DNA of 64,000 nt, taken from NCBI GenBank assembly GCA_037176705.1, contig CM073893.1, positions 18,414,074 through 18,478,073 on the forward strand, written 5' to 3'. This DNA is from Molossus alvarezi. Its lineage: Eukaryota > Chordata > Mammalia > Chiroptera > Molossidae. Made by a program: the position numbers and the translations under genes. Below, piece after piece: positions 23,829 to 34,674 of the stretch (the first letter of the stretch is position 1; each line of letters opens with the position of its first letter). The notes under the pieces were generated by a model, which saw only the letters and a program-made list of their open reading frames with translations, was not told the DNA's origin and did not search any database.

Positions 23829-23869
23829 TGTCCTCCCTTCCTTTTTACTCTAAAAATCTGGAAAAATAG
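23650..23869 (+). mobile_element. VES SINE, diverged
   Basis: agccctggctgatttggttc head, ggttcaattcct B-box, and a pure (TC)n run at about 23781-23822, then a short A-rich tail leading straight into another VES. Confidence 0.85.
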
Positions 23870-23870
23870 T

Positions 23871-24082
23871 CAGGCTGGGGTGGCTCAGTGGTTGAGTGTT
23901 TACCCATGCACCAAGAAGTTGCTGGTTTGATTCCCAGTCAGGATACATGCCTAGGTTGTGAGCCAGATTCCCAGTGGCAGGGCATGCCGGAGGCTGCCAA
24001 TCGATGTTCTCTCTCATAGATATTTCTATCTCTCTCTCCCTCTCACTTCCTCTTCTCTAAAATCAATAATAAAAAAAAAAGA
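23871..24082 (+). mobile_element. VES SINE (caataa-tail subfamily)
   Basis: Starts 1-2 bp after the previous copy. Body gccggaggctgccaatcgatg, tail aaatcaataataa followed by an A-run. Confidence 0.87.
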
Positions 24083-25234
24083 AGTAAAAAAGAAAAAAAG
24101 GTAAGGCTTCACAAATAATTATAAACATAGCACAAACTTTAATGCAGGAAAAAGTTTGGAAACTTCCCCCAAAACATTTAACAGAATAAACTATACTTGA
24201 TAATAATGTCCGGCAGTTGTATGTTCAGCCCAATTTAATTTGCAGCACAACACTGAATCACAAAAAACTCTAATGTTTTCATTTGTATTTTAGCATATTG
24301 TTTGTTGAACTTAAATCCTTAAAAATCTAAATAACCAAAAAAGTTTTCTAGTATGCTATCAACATTGGAAATACCAATTTTCTACATTGTCCCAAAATTC
24401 TGCTGTTAAAATATGTAACAGTGACCTTAAGTCACTTTTTTAAAGTAGTAGGTCTCAAAGGGGTTTGTTTATTTGGTTTGGTTTTATATTAGTTTGGCTT
24501 TTATTTTTAACCTCTTAGACAAAACTTTTTTGTTTTGCACTCCAAGTTGACTGTTGCCCAGTTTAGTCATTAATGTTTTAACATTGTTAGTTTATGTTTT
24601 TGTCATGATATTGTCTGCAAATTGTCCTTTCCAAAATGAGTAAGATTTCTTGCAACCATAATCTTTTTTCATCCTCCTCTGAGAATCAGCATATTGAAGT
24701 GGTTTGAATTCCATCCCCCTGCCACCTGACTAGCTGTATGCCCTGGAGAAAGTTAGTTCACTTTTCTTATCTGTGAGACGAAGAAAGTAATTCCTGCTTT
24801 GTGGAGTTGTGAAGATTGGAAATGATGTGTGTCAAGTACTCAGCACAGCCCCATGCATGTAATAAATCCTTGAAAGCAGCTGTTGGTGAATCTAGTATCA
24901 TATCCTTGCCATTGTGCCTCTTGACTCCACCCACTATTAAAACATCAACATCCCATTTATTTTTAAAGCATAATACTTAGACTGTGAATTTAGATCTGTC
25001 AAACAGAATTGTTAGGAGGTGGGATGATAGAGTATATACTATTTCAAATAATGTTTAAAATTTTAAATTCTTTACAGTTTGAACTTTATTTTGATTTGCA
25101 GTTTTCTGCTTTTTTTTGTGGGGGGGTTAATCCTAGTTAGTTTCTGTTTTCCCCCCTCTCAGTTATATGCTTTATAATAATACTACAATTATATGTGTCT
25201 ATGTATTATGTGTATATCTACACATGTTTATGTT
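24083..25234. other. Intron with one MIR (24705-24895)
   Basis: MIR on + at about 24705-24895: tagctgtatgccctggagaa, tcttatctgtgagacg, cagcacagccccatgcatg. The remainder is AT-rich with no feature. Confidence 0.6.
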
Positions 25235-25413
25235 CAGCAAGTCCTCGAATAACATCATTTCATTTAATGTCATTTCATTATAACATTGATGAGATGCCAT
25301 AAGAACTTAACCTTTGTTTATGTCAATTAGCTTATGGTAAAATTAGTTTTGTTTTAATGTTGTTTCACTTAAAGTCACAGAACCTACTGACATTGTTAAG
25401 TGAGGACCTACTA
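25235..25413. mobile_element. Short TIR DNA element (Tigger/mariner-like MITE)
   Basis: Imperfect terminal inverted repeats: left cagcaagtcctcgaataac; the right end read on minus is agtaggtcctcacttaac. The interior (cttatggtaaaattagt, ttgtttcacttaaagtcac) matches a mammalian MITE type. No transposase. Confidence 0.6.
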
Positions 25414-25879
25414 TATATCCATGGCATATGTTTATTATGACATAAATGTTATGGTATATCCATAAATATATAATATGTACACCCTCAAGTGTAAGAGAGT
25501 GTGTGTGTCAGAAAGAGAATACAAATCATTTATTGGCTGTGTCCATAATATACATGTGCTGGAGGAATTCTGTCCTACCTTATTCTTCTGTTATTGCATT
25601 TTTTTTTCCTAACAGAAAGAGATTTATTTATTTATTTATTATTAATTAATTTATTCATTTTTGTTACACATATTTCTCCTTTTTAACCCACTGATTCACC
25701 GCTCCCCTTCCCTTCCCACCCTGTCCCCAGCTTTGTTGTCCATGTCCATTGTTCATGCATACATGCATATAAGTTCTGTGGTTTATCTCTTCCCCACCAC
25801 CCCTTCTTCAGGGGATTGTTAGTCTGTACCCCACTTCCACAACTCTTTGACTACCCCATTCTTCAGATTGTTATATTCA

Positions 25880-27515
25880 TTATATTCCACAAATAAGTGA
25901 GATCATATGATACTTGTCTTTCTCTGTTTGGCTTGTTTTGCTTAGGATAATACTTTCCAGGTCCCTCCATGTTGTCTCAAAGGATAAGAGATCTTTTCTT
26001 ACAGCTGCATAGTACTCCATTGTGTATATGTACCACTGCTTTTTTATCCATTCATCTACTGATGGACATTGGGGCTTTTTCCAGATCTTAGCTATTGTAA
26101 ATAGTGCTGCTACAAACATGGGGGTACATATATTCTTTCTGATTGGTGTTTCAGGCTTCTTAGGGTATATTCCTAGAAGCGGAATCAGTGGGTCAAATGG
26201 AAGTTCAATTTTTAATTTTTTGAGGTAACCCCATATTGTTTTCTATAGTGGCTGCACCAGTCTGCATTCCCACCAGCAGTGTACTAGGGTCCCCTTTTCT
26301 CCACACCCTCACCAACACTTGTTGTTTGATGATTTGTTTTGATGGCGGCCATTCTGACGGGTGTGAGGTGATTGATACCTCATTGTTGTTTTAATTTGCA
26401 TCTCTCTGATGATTAGTGAGGTTGAGCATTTCTTCATATGTCTCTTGGCCATTTGTATGTCCTGTTTGGAGAGATGTCTATTTAGTTCTTCTGCCCATTT
26501 TTTTTTTTTTTTCCTCACCCGAGGACATTTTTCCATTTTTTTGTTCAGATAGAGTGGGAGGGAGAGAGAGAGAGAAACATCGACGTGAGAGGGACACATC
26601 GAGTGGCTGCCACCCGCACGACCAACCACAGCCGGGGACGAACTGCAACCGAGCTACATGTCCTTAGCGGGAACCGAACCCGGGTCTCTCTGGACCGCAG
26701 GCGGACTCTCTAACCGCCGAGCCAAACCGGCCAGGGCTTCTGCCCATTTTTTTAATTGGGTTCTTTGTTTTCCTTTTGTTGATTGTATGAGCACTCTCTA
26801 AATATTGGAAATTAACCCTTTATCTGATATATCATTGCAATTATGCTCTCCCATACAGTGGGTTGCCTTTCCATTTTGATGATTATATCTTTTGCTGTGC
26901 AGAATCTTTTTAGTTTGATGTAGTCCCATGTGTTCATTTTCTCCTTTGTTTCTGCTGCCTTAGGTGATGTATCAGTGAAAATTCTGCTGCGTATGATGTC
27001 TGAAATTTTCTTGCCTACAGTTTTTTCTAGGATTTTTATGGATTCATGAGTCACATTTCAGTCTTTTATCCATTTTGAGTTTATTCTTGTGTATGGTGTA
27101 AGTTGATGGTCTAGTTTCATTTTTTTGCATGTAGCTGTCCAATTTTCCCAACACCATTTTTAAAGAGGCTGTCTTTAATCCACTGTATGCTCTTGCCTCC
27201 TTTGTCAAATATTAATTGAGCATATTGCCTTGGGTCCATTTCTGGGTTCTCAGTTCTGTTCCACTGGTCTATATGCCTGTTCTTGTGCCAGTACCAGGCT
27301 GTTTTGATTACATGCCTTTGTAGTATAACCTGATATCTGATATTGTGATCCCACCTACTTTGCCCTTCTTTTTCAAGATTGCTGTAGCTATTTGAGGTCT
27401 TTTTTTGGTTCCATATGAACTTTTGAAGTATTTGTTCTAGTTCTGTGAAGTATGCCGTTGGTATTTTGATGGGGATTGTATTGAATCTATTGATTTCTTT
27501 GGGCAGTATGGACAT
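25880..27515 (-). pseudogene. L1 ORF2 C-terminal remnant
   Basis: Minus-strand pieces: [20 protein letters not shown] (27117-27515), [20 protein letters not shown] (26812-27054), and KIWKKPQCPSVDEWIKKQWY and TMEYYAAVRKD (25880-26119). They lie in different frames with stops, and a VES interrupts the region. Confidence 0.88.
26505..26736 (-). mobile_element. VES SINE (hairpin-tail subfamily) inside the L1
   Basis: TSD CTTCTGCCCATTTTTTT at 26488-26504 and 26737-26753. Tail tcctcacccgagga at the left. It inserted after the L1 was in place. Confidence 0.95.
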
Positions 27516-27657
27516 TTTAATATGTTAATTCTTCCAATTCATGAACAAGGTATGTGCTTCCACTTTTTTATATCTTCCTCTATTTCTTTTTTCAATGACC
27601 TGTAGTTTTCTGTGAATAGGTCCTTTATTTCTTTGGTTAAGTTTATTCTTAGGTATC

Positions 27658-28598
27658 TTAATTTTTTTGCTGTGATAGTAAATGGGATTGCTTTTTAGTT
27701 TTTGTTTCTGTGAGTTCATCATTGGTGTATAAGAATGCCATCGATTTCTTGATGTTAATTGTGTATCCTGCTACTTTGCCAAATTTATTTATTAAGTCTA
27801 GTAAAATTTTGATGGAGTCTTTGGGGATTTCTATGTATAGTATCATGTCATTGGCGAATAATGACAATTTTACTTCCTCCTTTCTCACTTGGATCCCTTT
27901 TATTTTTTCTTCCTGTCTGATTGCTGTGGCTAATATTTCCAATACTATGTTAAATAAGAGTGGCGAAAGTTGGCATCCTTGTCTTGTTCTTGTTCTTAAG
28001 GAAAATTCTTTCAATTTTTGCCCATTGAGTATGATGTTGGCTGTAGGTCTTTCATATATGGCCTTTATAATGTCAAGATATGATTGTTCTATTCCCAGAT
28101 TGCAGAGTGTTTTTATCAGAAATGGTTGCTGGATTTTGTCGAATGCTTTTTCAGCATCTATTGATGTGATCATATGATTTTTATCTTTCATTTTATATAT
28201 GTGGTGTATCACATTTATTGATGTGTGAATATTGTACCAGCCTTGCATCCCTGGGATGAATCCCACTTGGTCATGGTGAATAATTTTTTTGATGTATTGC
28301 TGGATTCGATTTGCTAGTATTTTGTTCAGGATTTTGGCATCTATGTTCATCAGGGATATTGGTCTGTAGTTTTCTTCCTTTGTAGTGTCTTTTTCTGGTT
28401 TTGGAATTTGAATTATGCTGGCTTCATAAAACGAGTTCCTTCTTGAATTTTTTGGAATAGTTTGAGGAGAATGGTTATTAGTTCATCTTTGAATGTTTGG
28501 TAAAATTCCCCCATGAAGCTGTCCGGGCCTGGGCTTCTGTTTGCTGGGAGAGTCTTGATTACATCTTCAATTTCTCTTGCTGTTATTGGTCTGTTCAA
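27658..28598 (-). pseudogene. L1 ORF2 reverse-transcriptase remnant
   Basis: Contains ITAREIEDVIKTLPANRSPG and [16 protein letters not shown] (28413-28598), then [48 protein letters not shown] and [19 protein letters not shown] (27658-28350), i.e. the RT fingers and palm in order. The catalytic motif reads F-A-N-D at 27847-27858 where active L1 has F-A-D-D, so one essential Asp is lost. A frame break separates the two pieces. Confidence 0.93.
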
Positions 28599-29125
28599 GT
28601 TTTCTATCTCTTCCCAGTTCAGTTTTGGGAGACTATGTGTTTATAGAAATTTGTCTATTTTGCTTAGATTATCGAATTTGTTGCCATATAATTGTTCATA
28701 ATATCTGTTAACAATCCTTTGTATTTCTGTGGTGTCAGTTATTATTTCTCCTCTTTCATTTCTGATTTTGTGAATTTGGGTTCTCTCTCTTTGTTTCTTG
28801 GTGAGTCTAGCTAAGGGGGCCCATCAATCTTTATCTTTTCAAAGATTCAGCTCTTTGTTTCATTGATCCTTTGAATTGTTTTTTTGGTCTCCATGTCATT
28901 GATTTCTGCTCTGATCTTTACTATTTCCTTCCTTCTACTTGCTCTGGGGTTTTCATTTTGTTTGCTTTCTAGTTCTTTAAGTTGTGAGGTTAGACAGTCA
29001 ATTAGAAATTTTTCTTGCTTCTTGAAGTAGGTCTGTAGTGCTGTGAACTTACCCCTCAGAACTGCTTTTGCTGCATCCCATAGATTTTGTGTTGTGTCTT
29101 CATTTTCATTGGTTTCTAGGAAGTT

Positions 29126-29641
29126 TTAAATTTCTTCCTTGATCTCCATGGTGACCCATTCATTGTTCAATAACATGCTATTTAGCCTCCATGTTTTCAA
29201 ATGTCTTTGCATGTTCTTGTTGCAAGTGATTCCTAGTTGCATGCCATTGTGGTCTGAGAAGGTGCTTGATATGATTTCAGTCTTCTTGAACTTATAGAGG
29301 CTTAGTTTGTGCCCTAACATGTGGTCTGTCTTTGAGAATGTTTCATGTGCACTTGCTAAGAATGTGAATTCTGCAGTTTGGGGGTGTAATTCTTTGTAGA
29401 TATCTATGAAATCCATTTGATCTAGTGCTTCATTTAGAGTCTGTGTTTCCTTGTTAATTTTCTGTCTAGAAGATCTATCCAGTGATGTCAGCGGGGTGTT
29501 GAAGTCCCCTGCTATGATTGTATTGCTGTTGATTTTTCTTTTGAAGTCCTCCAAAAGATTTTTAATATATGTTGGTGCTCCTAAATTGGTTGCATATATG
29601 TTTACCAAGGTTATATCTTCCTGTTGGATAGATTCTTTCAA
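29126..29641 (-). pseudogene. L1 ORF2 endonuclease remnant
   Basis: 171 codons with AP-endonuclease-like motifs: LVNIYATNLGAPTYIKNLL, AGDFNTPL, and the C-terminal STFSDHNGMQLGI containing the conserved Ser-Asp-His. It is the longest intact piece of the domain in the window. The N-terminal part of the domain lies in other frames up to about 30000. Confidence 0.92.
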
Positions 29642-30366
29642 TATTATGTAGTGGCCTTCTTTTTCTCTAGTTATGGCCTTCTTTTTGAAATCTACTTTAT
29701 GAGTGTTGCTACCCCAGCTTTTTTTTGCTTTTCATTTGCTTGAAAGATATTTTTTCATCCCTTCACTTTCAACCTATGTGAATCTTTTGTTGTGAGGTGG
29801 GTTTCTTGCAAACAACATATATGTGAGTCATGCTTTCTTATCCAGTCAGCTACTCTGTGTCTTTTTATAAGAGCATTCAGTCCATTTACATTTAAGGTGA
29901 TTATTGATATGTAATTATTTATTGCCATTTTTGTTTAGTGTGGTTATATTTTTCTTCCTGTTTTTTTTTTTTTGTTTTTTTTTTACTAATTACAGCAGTC
30001 CTTTTAGCATACTTTGCAGTGCTGTTTTGGTGTTAATTTCTTCCCTTAGCCTTTTCTTGTCTGGGAAGCTCTTTATTTGACTTCTATTTTGAATGATAGC
30101 CTTGCTGGATAGAGTAGTCTTAGATTCAGATCCTTGTTTTTCATGACCTTGATTACTTCATGCCATTCTCTTCTGGCCTGTAATGTTTCTGTTGAGAAGT
30201 CAACTGAGAGCCTTATGGGGTTTCCTTTGTAGGTAACCTGTTGCTTATCTCTTGCTACCCTTGGGATTCTATGTCTTTAATTTTTGGAATTTTAATTACT
30301 ATGTGTCTTGGTGTGGGCCTGTTTGGGTTCTTCTTACTTGGGGCTCTCTATGCTTCTTGAAGTTGA

Positions 30367-31000
30367 ATGCCTTCTTCCTTCAACAAGTTAGGAAAGTTTT
30401 CTGTCACTATTTCTTCAACTATATTCTCTAACCCTTGCCCATTTTCTTCCTCTTCGGGGACTCCTATGATGCGAATGTTATTACGTTTCCAGTTGTCCCA
30501 CAGTTCTCTTAAGCTGTCTTCCTGTTTTTTAATTGTTTTTTTCTTTTGGTTTTCTGATTGGTTGATTTTTTCCTACCCTGTCTTCTAATTCATTGATCCT
30601 GTCCTCAGCTTCCTCTACTCTGCTGGTTAGTCCTTCCAATGTGTTCTTATTTCTGCTATGTCATTCTTCATTTCCACTTTGTTGGTTTTCAGTGTTTCTA
30701 TATCTTTACTCATGGCGCTGATGTCCTTACTCATGCTGTTGAGCTTCCTCAAGATCATGGCTCTGAACTCTACCTCTGGTAATTTGCTTAGCTGCATTTC
30801 ATTTATCTCATCTTCGATAGAGTTCTCTTGTTCTTTCATTTCAGATTTGTTTCACCATTTTGGCTATCTCTTGAGCCTGCCAAATTTTCCCTGTGGGTGT
30901 TGGTGTTCTGCTATTTGTGGCTCCCTCTACTGGGTTTGGATGAGCCTGGGTGAGCCCACGTTAAACACCACTGTCAAGTCCTATTTTCCTGGGTAGATTT
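30367..31000 (-). pseudogene. L1 ORF1 remnant
   Basis: Minus strand 30627-30839 gives MKEQENSIEDEINEMQLSKL, then EVEFRAMILRKLNSMSKD, the coiled-coil region of L1 ORF1. The C-terminal RNA-binding part follows toward 30150 in broken frames. Confidence 0.85.
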
Positions 31001-31675
31001 GCAAGCCCAGGAAAGGTTAAGTTATTCTCTAGCTTTTTCCTGGTGGCTAGTAGTCTCCGTTACTCAGTGCCTTGGAATGTAGCCCTGGTGTTCTGCCTAA
31101 GAGAATTTCCAGAGGGTGGGATAGATGCTGGTTATTAATGAGCCTCAATTTACAATTCTTTGCCTCACCTGGGAAAAGCTGAATCTCCAAGGGGCGGTGC
31201 TGCTGCTTTTCCCCCACAGCTCTGGGAAGGAGCACACTGGCCACTGTCCTTTGTGGCTGCAACTCAGCAAAACCTCTGAGTGCCCTCCAAATTTTGGTTG
31301 TCCCCACAGAGTTCCATCCCAATCTGCCCTCCTCTGCCGAAGCCCCAGGTGAGTGGCTGTGGCTATTTTAGGGCTATGCCTTGGTTCTTTGCACTGTGGA
31401 GTGGGCTTAGTCTTTATTCCCCAAGGGTGCTGCTCACAGCAAAGACTGCTGCTATCCGTGGGCTCCCAGCCCACCGCCCTCTCATGCCTCTGCAGATGCT
31501 ACCAGTGTCTCTGGTTATATGGTTCTGTCCTGCTGCTTTTCTGTTGCTTTTTTCCGAGGATTTTTCTTTTAGTTGTAATTCCTGTTTGGTCCTGGGAGAT
31601 TGACTGCGTAGCTTCTATTCACTCCGCCTCTATTTTTCACATCTTCTATGCTTATCTTGTGCCCAGCTGGGTCTC

Positions 31676-32150
31676 ACAGGCCTCTCTGGTGCCCCCCAAC
31701 ACCCTGCAGGTCCCGCGGGTAACTGGATCGCACAGTCCCTTTGGGTCCTGGCTCTATGCTTATGTTATGGGCTGCTGGGTCGCACAGGCCTCTCTGGTGC
31801 TTCAACACCCCACAGGTCCCATGGGTAATTGGATGGCACAGTTCCTGCTGGGTCACACAGGCCTCTCTCGTGCTTCAGCACCTGGCATGTCCCACGGTAA
31901 CTGGATGGCACAGCCTCTGCTGGGTCGCACAGGCCTCTGTGGTATTTCAGCACCCCGCAGGTCCTGGGAGTAACTAGATCACACAATCTCTGCTGGGTCG
32001 CAAAGGCCTCTCTGGTGCTTCAGCGCCCCACAGGTCCCAAGGGTAACTGGATAGCCCAGTCCCTGCTGGGTCGCACAGGCCTCTCTGATGCTCCCGCATC
32101 CTGCAGTTCCCGCAGGCGGGCAGCTGGATTGCATCAGTCTCTCTTGGGCT
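31676..32150 (-). repeat. 73-bp tandem repeats in the L1 5'UTR
   Basis: The motif cacaggcctctctggtgc restarts at 31783, 31856, 31928, 32001 and 32074 (spacings 73, 72, 73, 73), with a diverged unit starting near 31676. Each unit also holds aggtcc..gggtaactggat and ctgctgggtcg. Both strands translate into repetitive frames that are not genes. Confidence 0.9.
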
Positions 32151-32788
32151 CTGGCTTCTCTCTGCTCTTGTGAGCTACTGGACTGCACAGGCCTCTTTGG
32201 AGCCCCAGGTCCCGCCCGTGGCAGCTGGGGAGTGCTGCTGCCCCATGGGGCTCAACTTCTGCTCAGCTTTTGTTGTAGTTTTTGGGGATGGGTCTCAGCT
32301 GCTGGTCTGTGCTTCTGTTGCCTGGGGATGGATGTCTGCTCCCCAGCCTCTGTTGCTGGGGGTATATCTGGCCTCTGATCGGGCTGCTACTATGGGGGAT
32401 GGTGCTGGGCTCTGGGCTGTCTGTGGCTTCTGTGACCGGCACCTTGGGAACTCCACTGCTGTGCACCAGTCTGTGTTGACACAGAGTGTCCATTGGTTCG
32501 ATGGTGCCAGGTGCGCTGGTGGGCTCAGGTTGCTGGGCCATAGCCGCTCCCACTGCCTCCTTCCAGGGAAGGCCCGGGATCTTCCAAAATGGTGGGACCT
32601 CCCCGGGGCACAGGGAGAAGTGCCCTGAAGGGCAGCTTACCGAGGTAGCCGGCTGCTCCCGTCCACAGCACAGGAACCTACTGCTCTGCATCTCTGCACT
32701 GCTTGGGTTTTGTTGTCCACCTTTGCGTCCACTCACACACTCACCCTCCCTCTGGTCCTGCCCACCGCCATCTCCAGAAAGAGATTTA

Positions 32789-33239
32789 ATACCCTATTAT
32801 TGCATTTTTAAGTTATTTCAAGTTTTTTCCCTTAGCACTCTGTCCAGATTCCTCTTTCTTTGGTGTAACACTAATGTGTAGGGAACAGAAAATCTTTCCA
32901 GGCAACATTCATTGGCAAAGTGCTTTTTGCATTACTGCTGTTGCTGCAGGTGCAGGCCCTGGGGCAGAGGGGAGTGTGGGTCTCACACTCAAGGCTGACA
33001 ACTTGTTGCAGGTGGAGAACTCCCATGGTGCATCAGATCTGGGTTGGCTCAGAAAATCACCAAGCAGTCAGGAGCTTTAGGGAAGGTGTTGTCTGAAAAC
33101 TAAGCATCTCAAATATCCATCTAGAAAACGATTAGGGACCTCAAAGCATACTGTGGCCTACCTTATTCTGTCAGGGGTCCCCGATAGAGAATAGTTTCAA
33201 TTTTTACTTCAGACAGGCTGAGAGCGAATCCCTGTAAAG
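32789..33239. other. Intron, nothing recognised
   Basis: Starts with the right TSD copy of the long L1. No exon and no clear repeat. Confidence 0.45.
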
Positions 33240-33483
33240 GTTTTTTTTTTATTTTTCTTAATCATCACCCAAAGAAATGTTTATTCATTGATCTTTAGAG
33301 AAAGGAAGAGAGAGAGAGAGAGAGAGCGCACCGAGAGAGAGAAACATTGATATGTTGCTTTCCATATGCACCTGACTGGGAATCAAACCCACAACCTAGG
33401 TATGTGCCCTGACTGGGAATTGAACCCGCCGCTTTTGGTGCACGGGACGATCCTTCAACCAACTGAGCCACCCAGCCAGGGCT
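33240..33483 (-). mobile_element. VES SINE, old and diverged
   Basis: Poly(T) and a decayed tail (tcatcacccaaagaaa), a (GA)n tract, then head actgagccacccagccaggg. The tail stem-loop is degraded. Confidence 0.85.
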
Positions 33484-34614
33484 GTTTTCCCATTTTAAAA
33501 TTGCAGTTCCAGAACAGTACTGACTGTTCTACGGGAAAAAAGATACCACGTTTCCACTGATAGGCCCAATGATCAATCACGTTGTGACAATAATATGAAA
33601 TGAACTTAATAGCTAGTCTCATTGTTTTTGAACTTGAAAATTATAATGTAAAAAGCTTTAAGTATTTTACTTTTTATTAAAATATACATAGTTGGGTTTT
33701 ACTATTGGTGCTGCCTTCTTTTCTCTGTGAGACTATTTTGTGTATCTTCTATATGCTTTTAGGAACTTTTAATTAAATGTGTATTAAAGTATAAGAATTT
33801 ATTTTGAAAACTGTAAAATTCTTCTTAGGTTTTTAATTAAATTTTGCATGATAGCTAAAAGGGGTATTTAGCCTCTAAGCTTATTAAAGAGATTAGGTGA
33901 GGCTTGTTTTCTTGCCACATTAAGGTGAATTAAGGATATGATTTAGGTGTGATTTGAAGACAGTCAAACATTCCTTTATGCTTTTGTCCAGCTTTCTGAG
34001 AATTATGTCTGTAATAAGATCAGGTTTCTTGCTTCAACTGTGAAAGTATGCATTGTGCTACTTAGTAACTCACAGCCCATTAACCCCAGAGTAGGACAAT
34101 ACTGAGATGGCCCTGCAAAATGTCATTCTGTGGCAACTGTTTTAAAAGTGGTTAAGAAAAAAATTAAAGGTTAAAATCATTGAAAATCTGTTAACTTATG
34201 AGATATGGTTTTAGTCCATTCAGAATTATTTTTCTAAAAATGATTAGTTATTAATGATACTTTTAAAAGATCATCATAAACTTTATTTGAATATTATATC
34301 ATGCACAATGTAGAGTTGTGGCTTGAAGAAATAGACTGTAAACTCATCTCTAAAATACCATTTGTTTTAGTAATTAAATCATTTCTATAATTTAACAATA
34401 ATGTGAACTTAAACATTCGTTTTTAACATGAAACAAACTTGCATGTCTCATCTTAAACTAAGAATGTAAATAATTTCGTGATGTAAATAGAAATTTTCTT
34501 TTGAAACTTTTATATGTTTCATATTAATAGACATTAAATCTTAGAAGGAAAAGACAGATTTGTAAAATTTATTAGCCATGATAATTTTGTTTCACTTGGC
34601 TCTTCTTTTTCTAG
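33484..34614. other. Intron, nothing recognised
   Basis: AT-rich unique intron up to the exon at 34615. No mobile element seen in over 1.1 kb. Confidence 0.5.
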
Positions 34615-34674
34615 GATTTACTAACCAGACATAAAGTATTGGTAGCAGACTTCTTGGAACAAAATTATGACACT
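34615..34674 (+). CDS. CAB39L: CAB39L coding exon, about residues 190-209
   Basis: A 60-bp, 20-codon exon with phase 0 at both ends. The acceptor is a pyrimidine-rich tract ending ctag and the donor is gtaagt. It encodes DLLTRHKVLVADFLEQNYDT. DLLTRHK is invariant in MO25 proteins, and VLVADFLEQNYDT is the CAB39L version. Because it is symmetric, skipping it would keep the frame. Confidence 0.95.

Larger units (their letters stand above)
25627..32774 (-). mobile_element. Near full-length L1 LINE
   Basis: Runs from the poly(A) tail/3'UTR at the left (tatttatttatt, catgtccattgttcatgc) through ORF2 and ORF1 to a long 5'UTR that begins at the right with gagatggcggtgggcagg (minus strand). TSD CAGAAAGAGATTTA at 25613-25626 and 32775-32788. 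About 7.1 kb including a VES at 26505-26736. ORF1 and ORF2 are broken, so it is inactive. It lies in a CAB39L intron in antisense orientation, the better-tolerated one. Confidence 0.93.

Noticed and set aside
27710..28177. 155-codon + strand ORF resembling a membrane protein
   Set aside because: Antisense of the L1 reverse-transcriptase domain.
31353..32736. Long ORFs of up to 206 codons on both strands
   Set aside because: They lie in the GC-rich 5'UTR and 73-bp tandem array of the L1; periodic units without stops produce open frames by chance.
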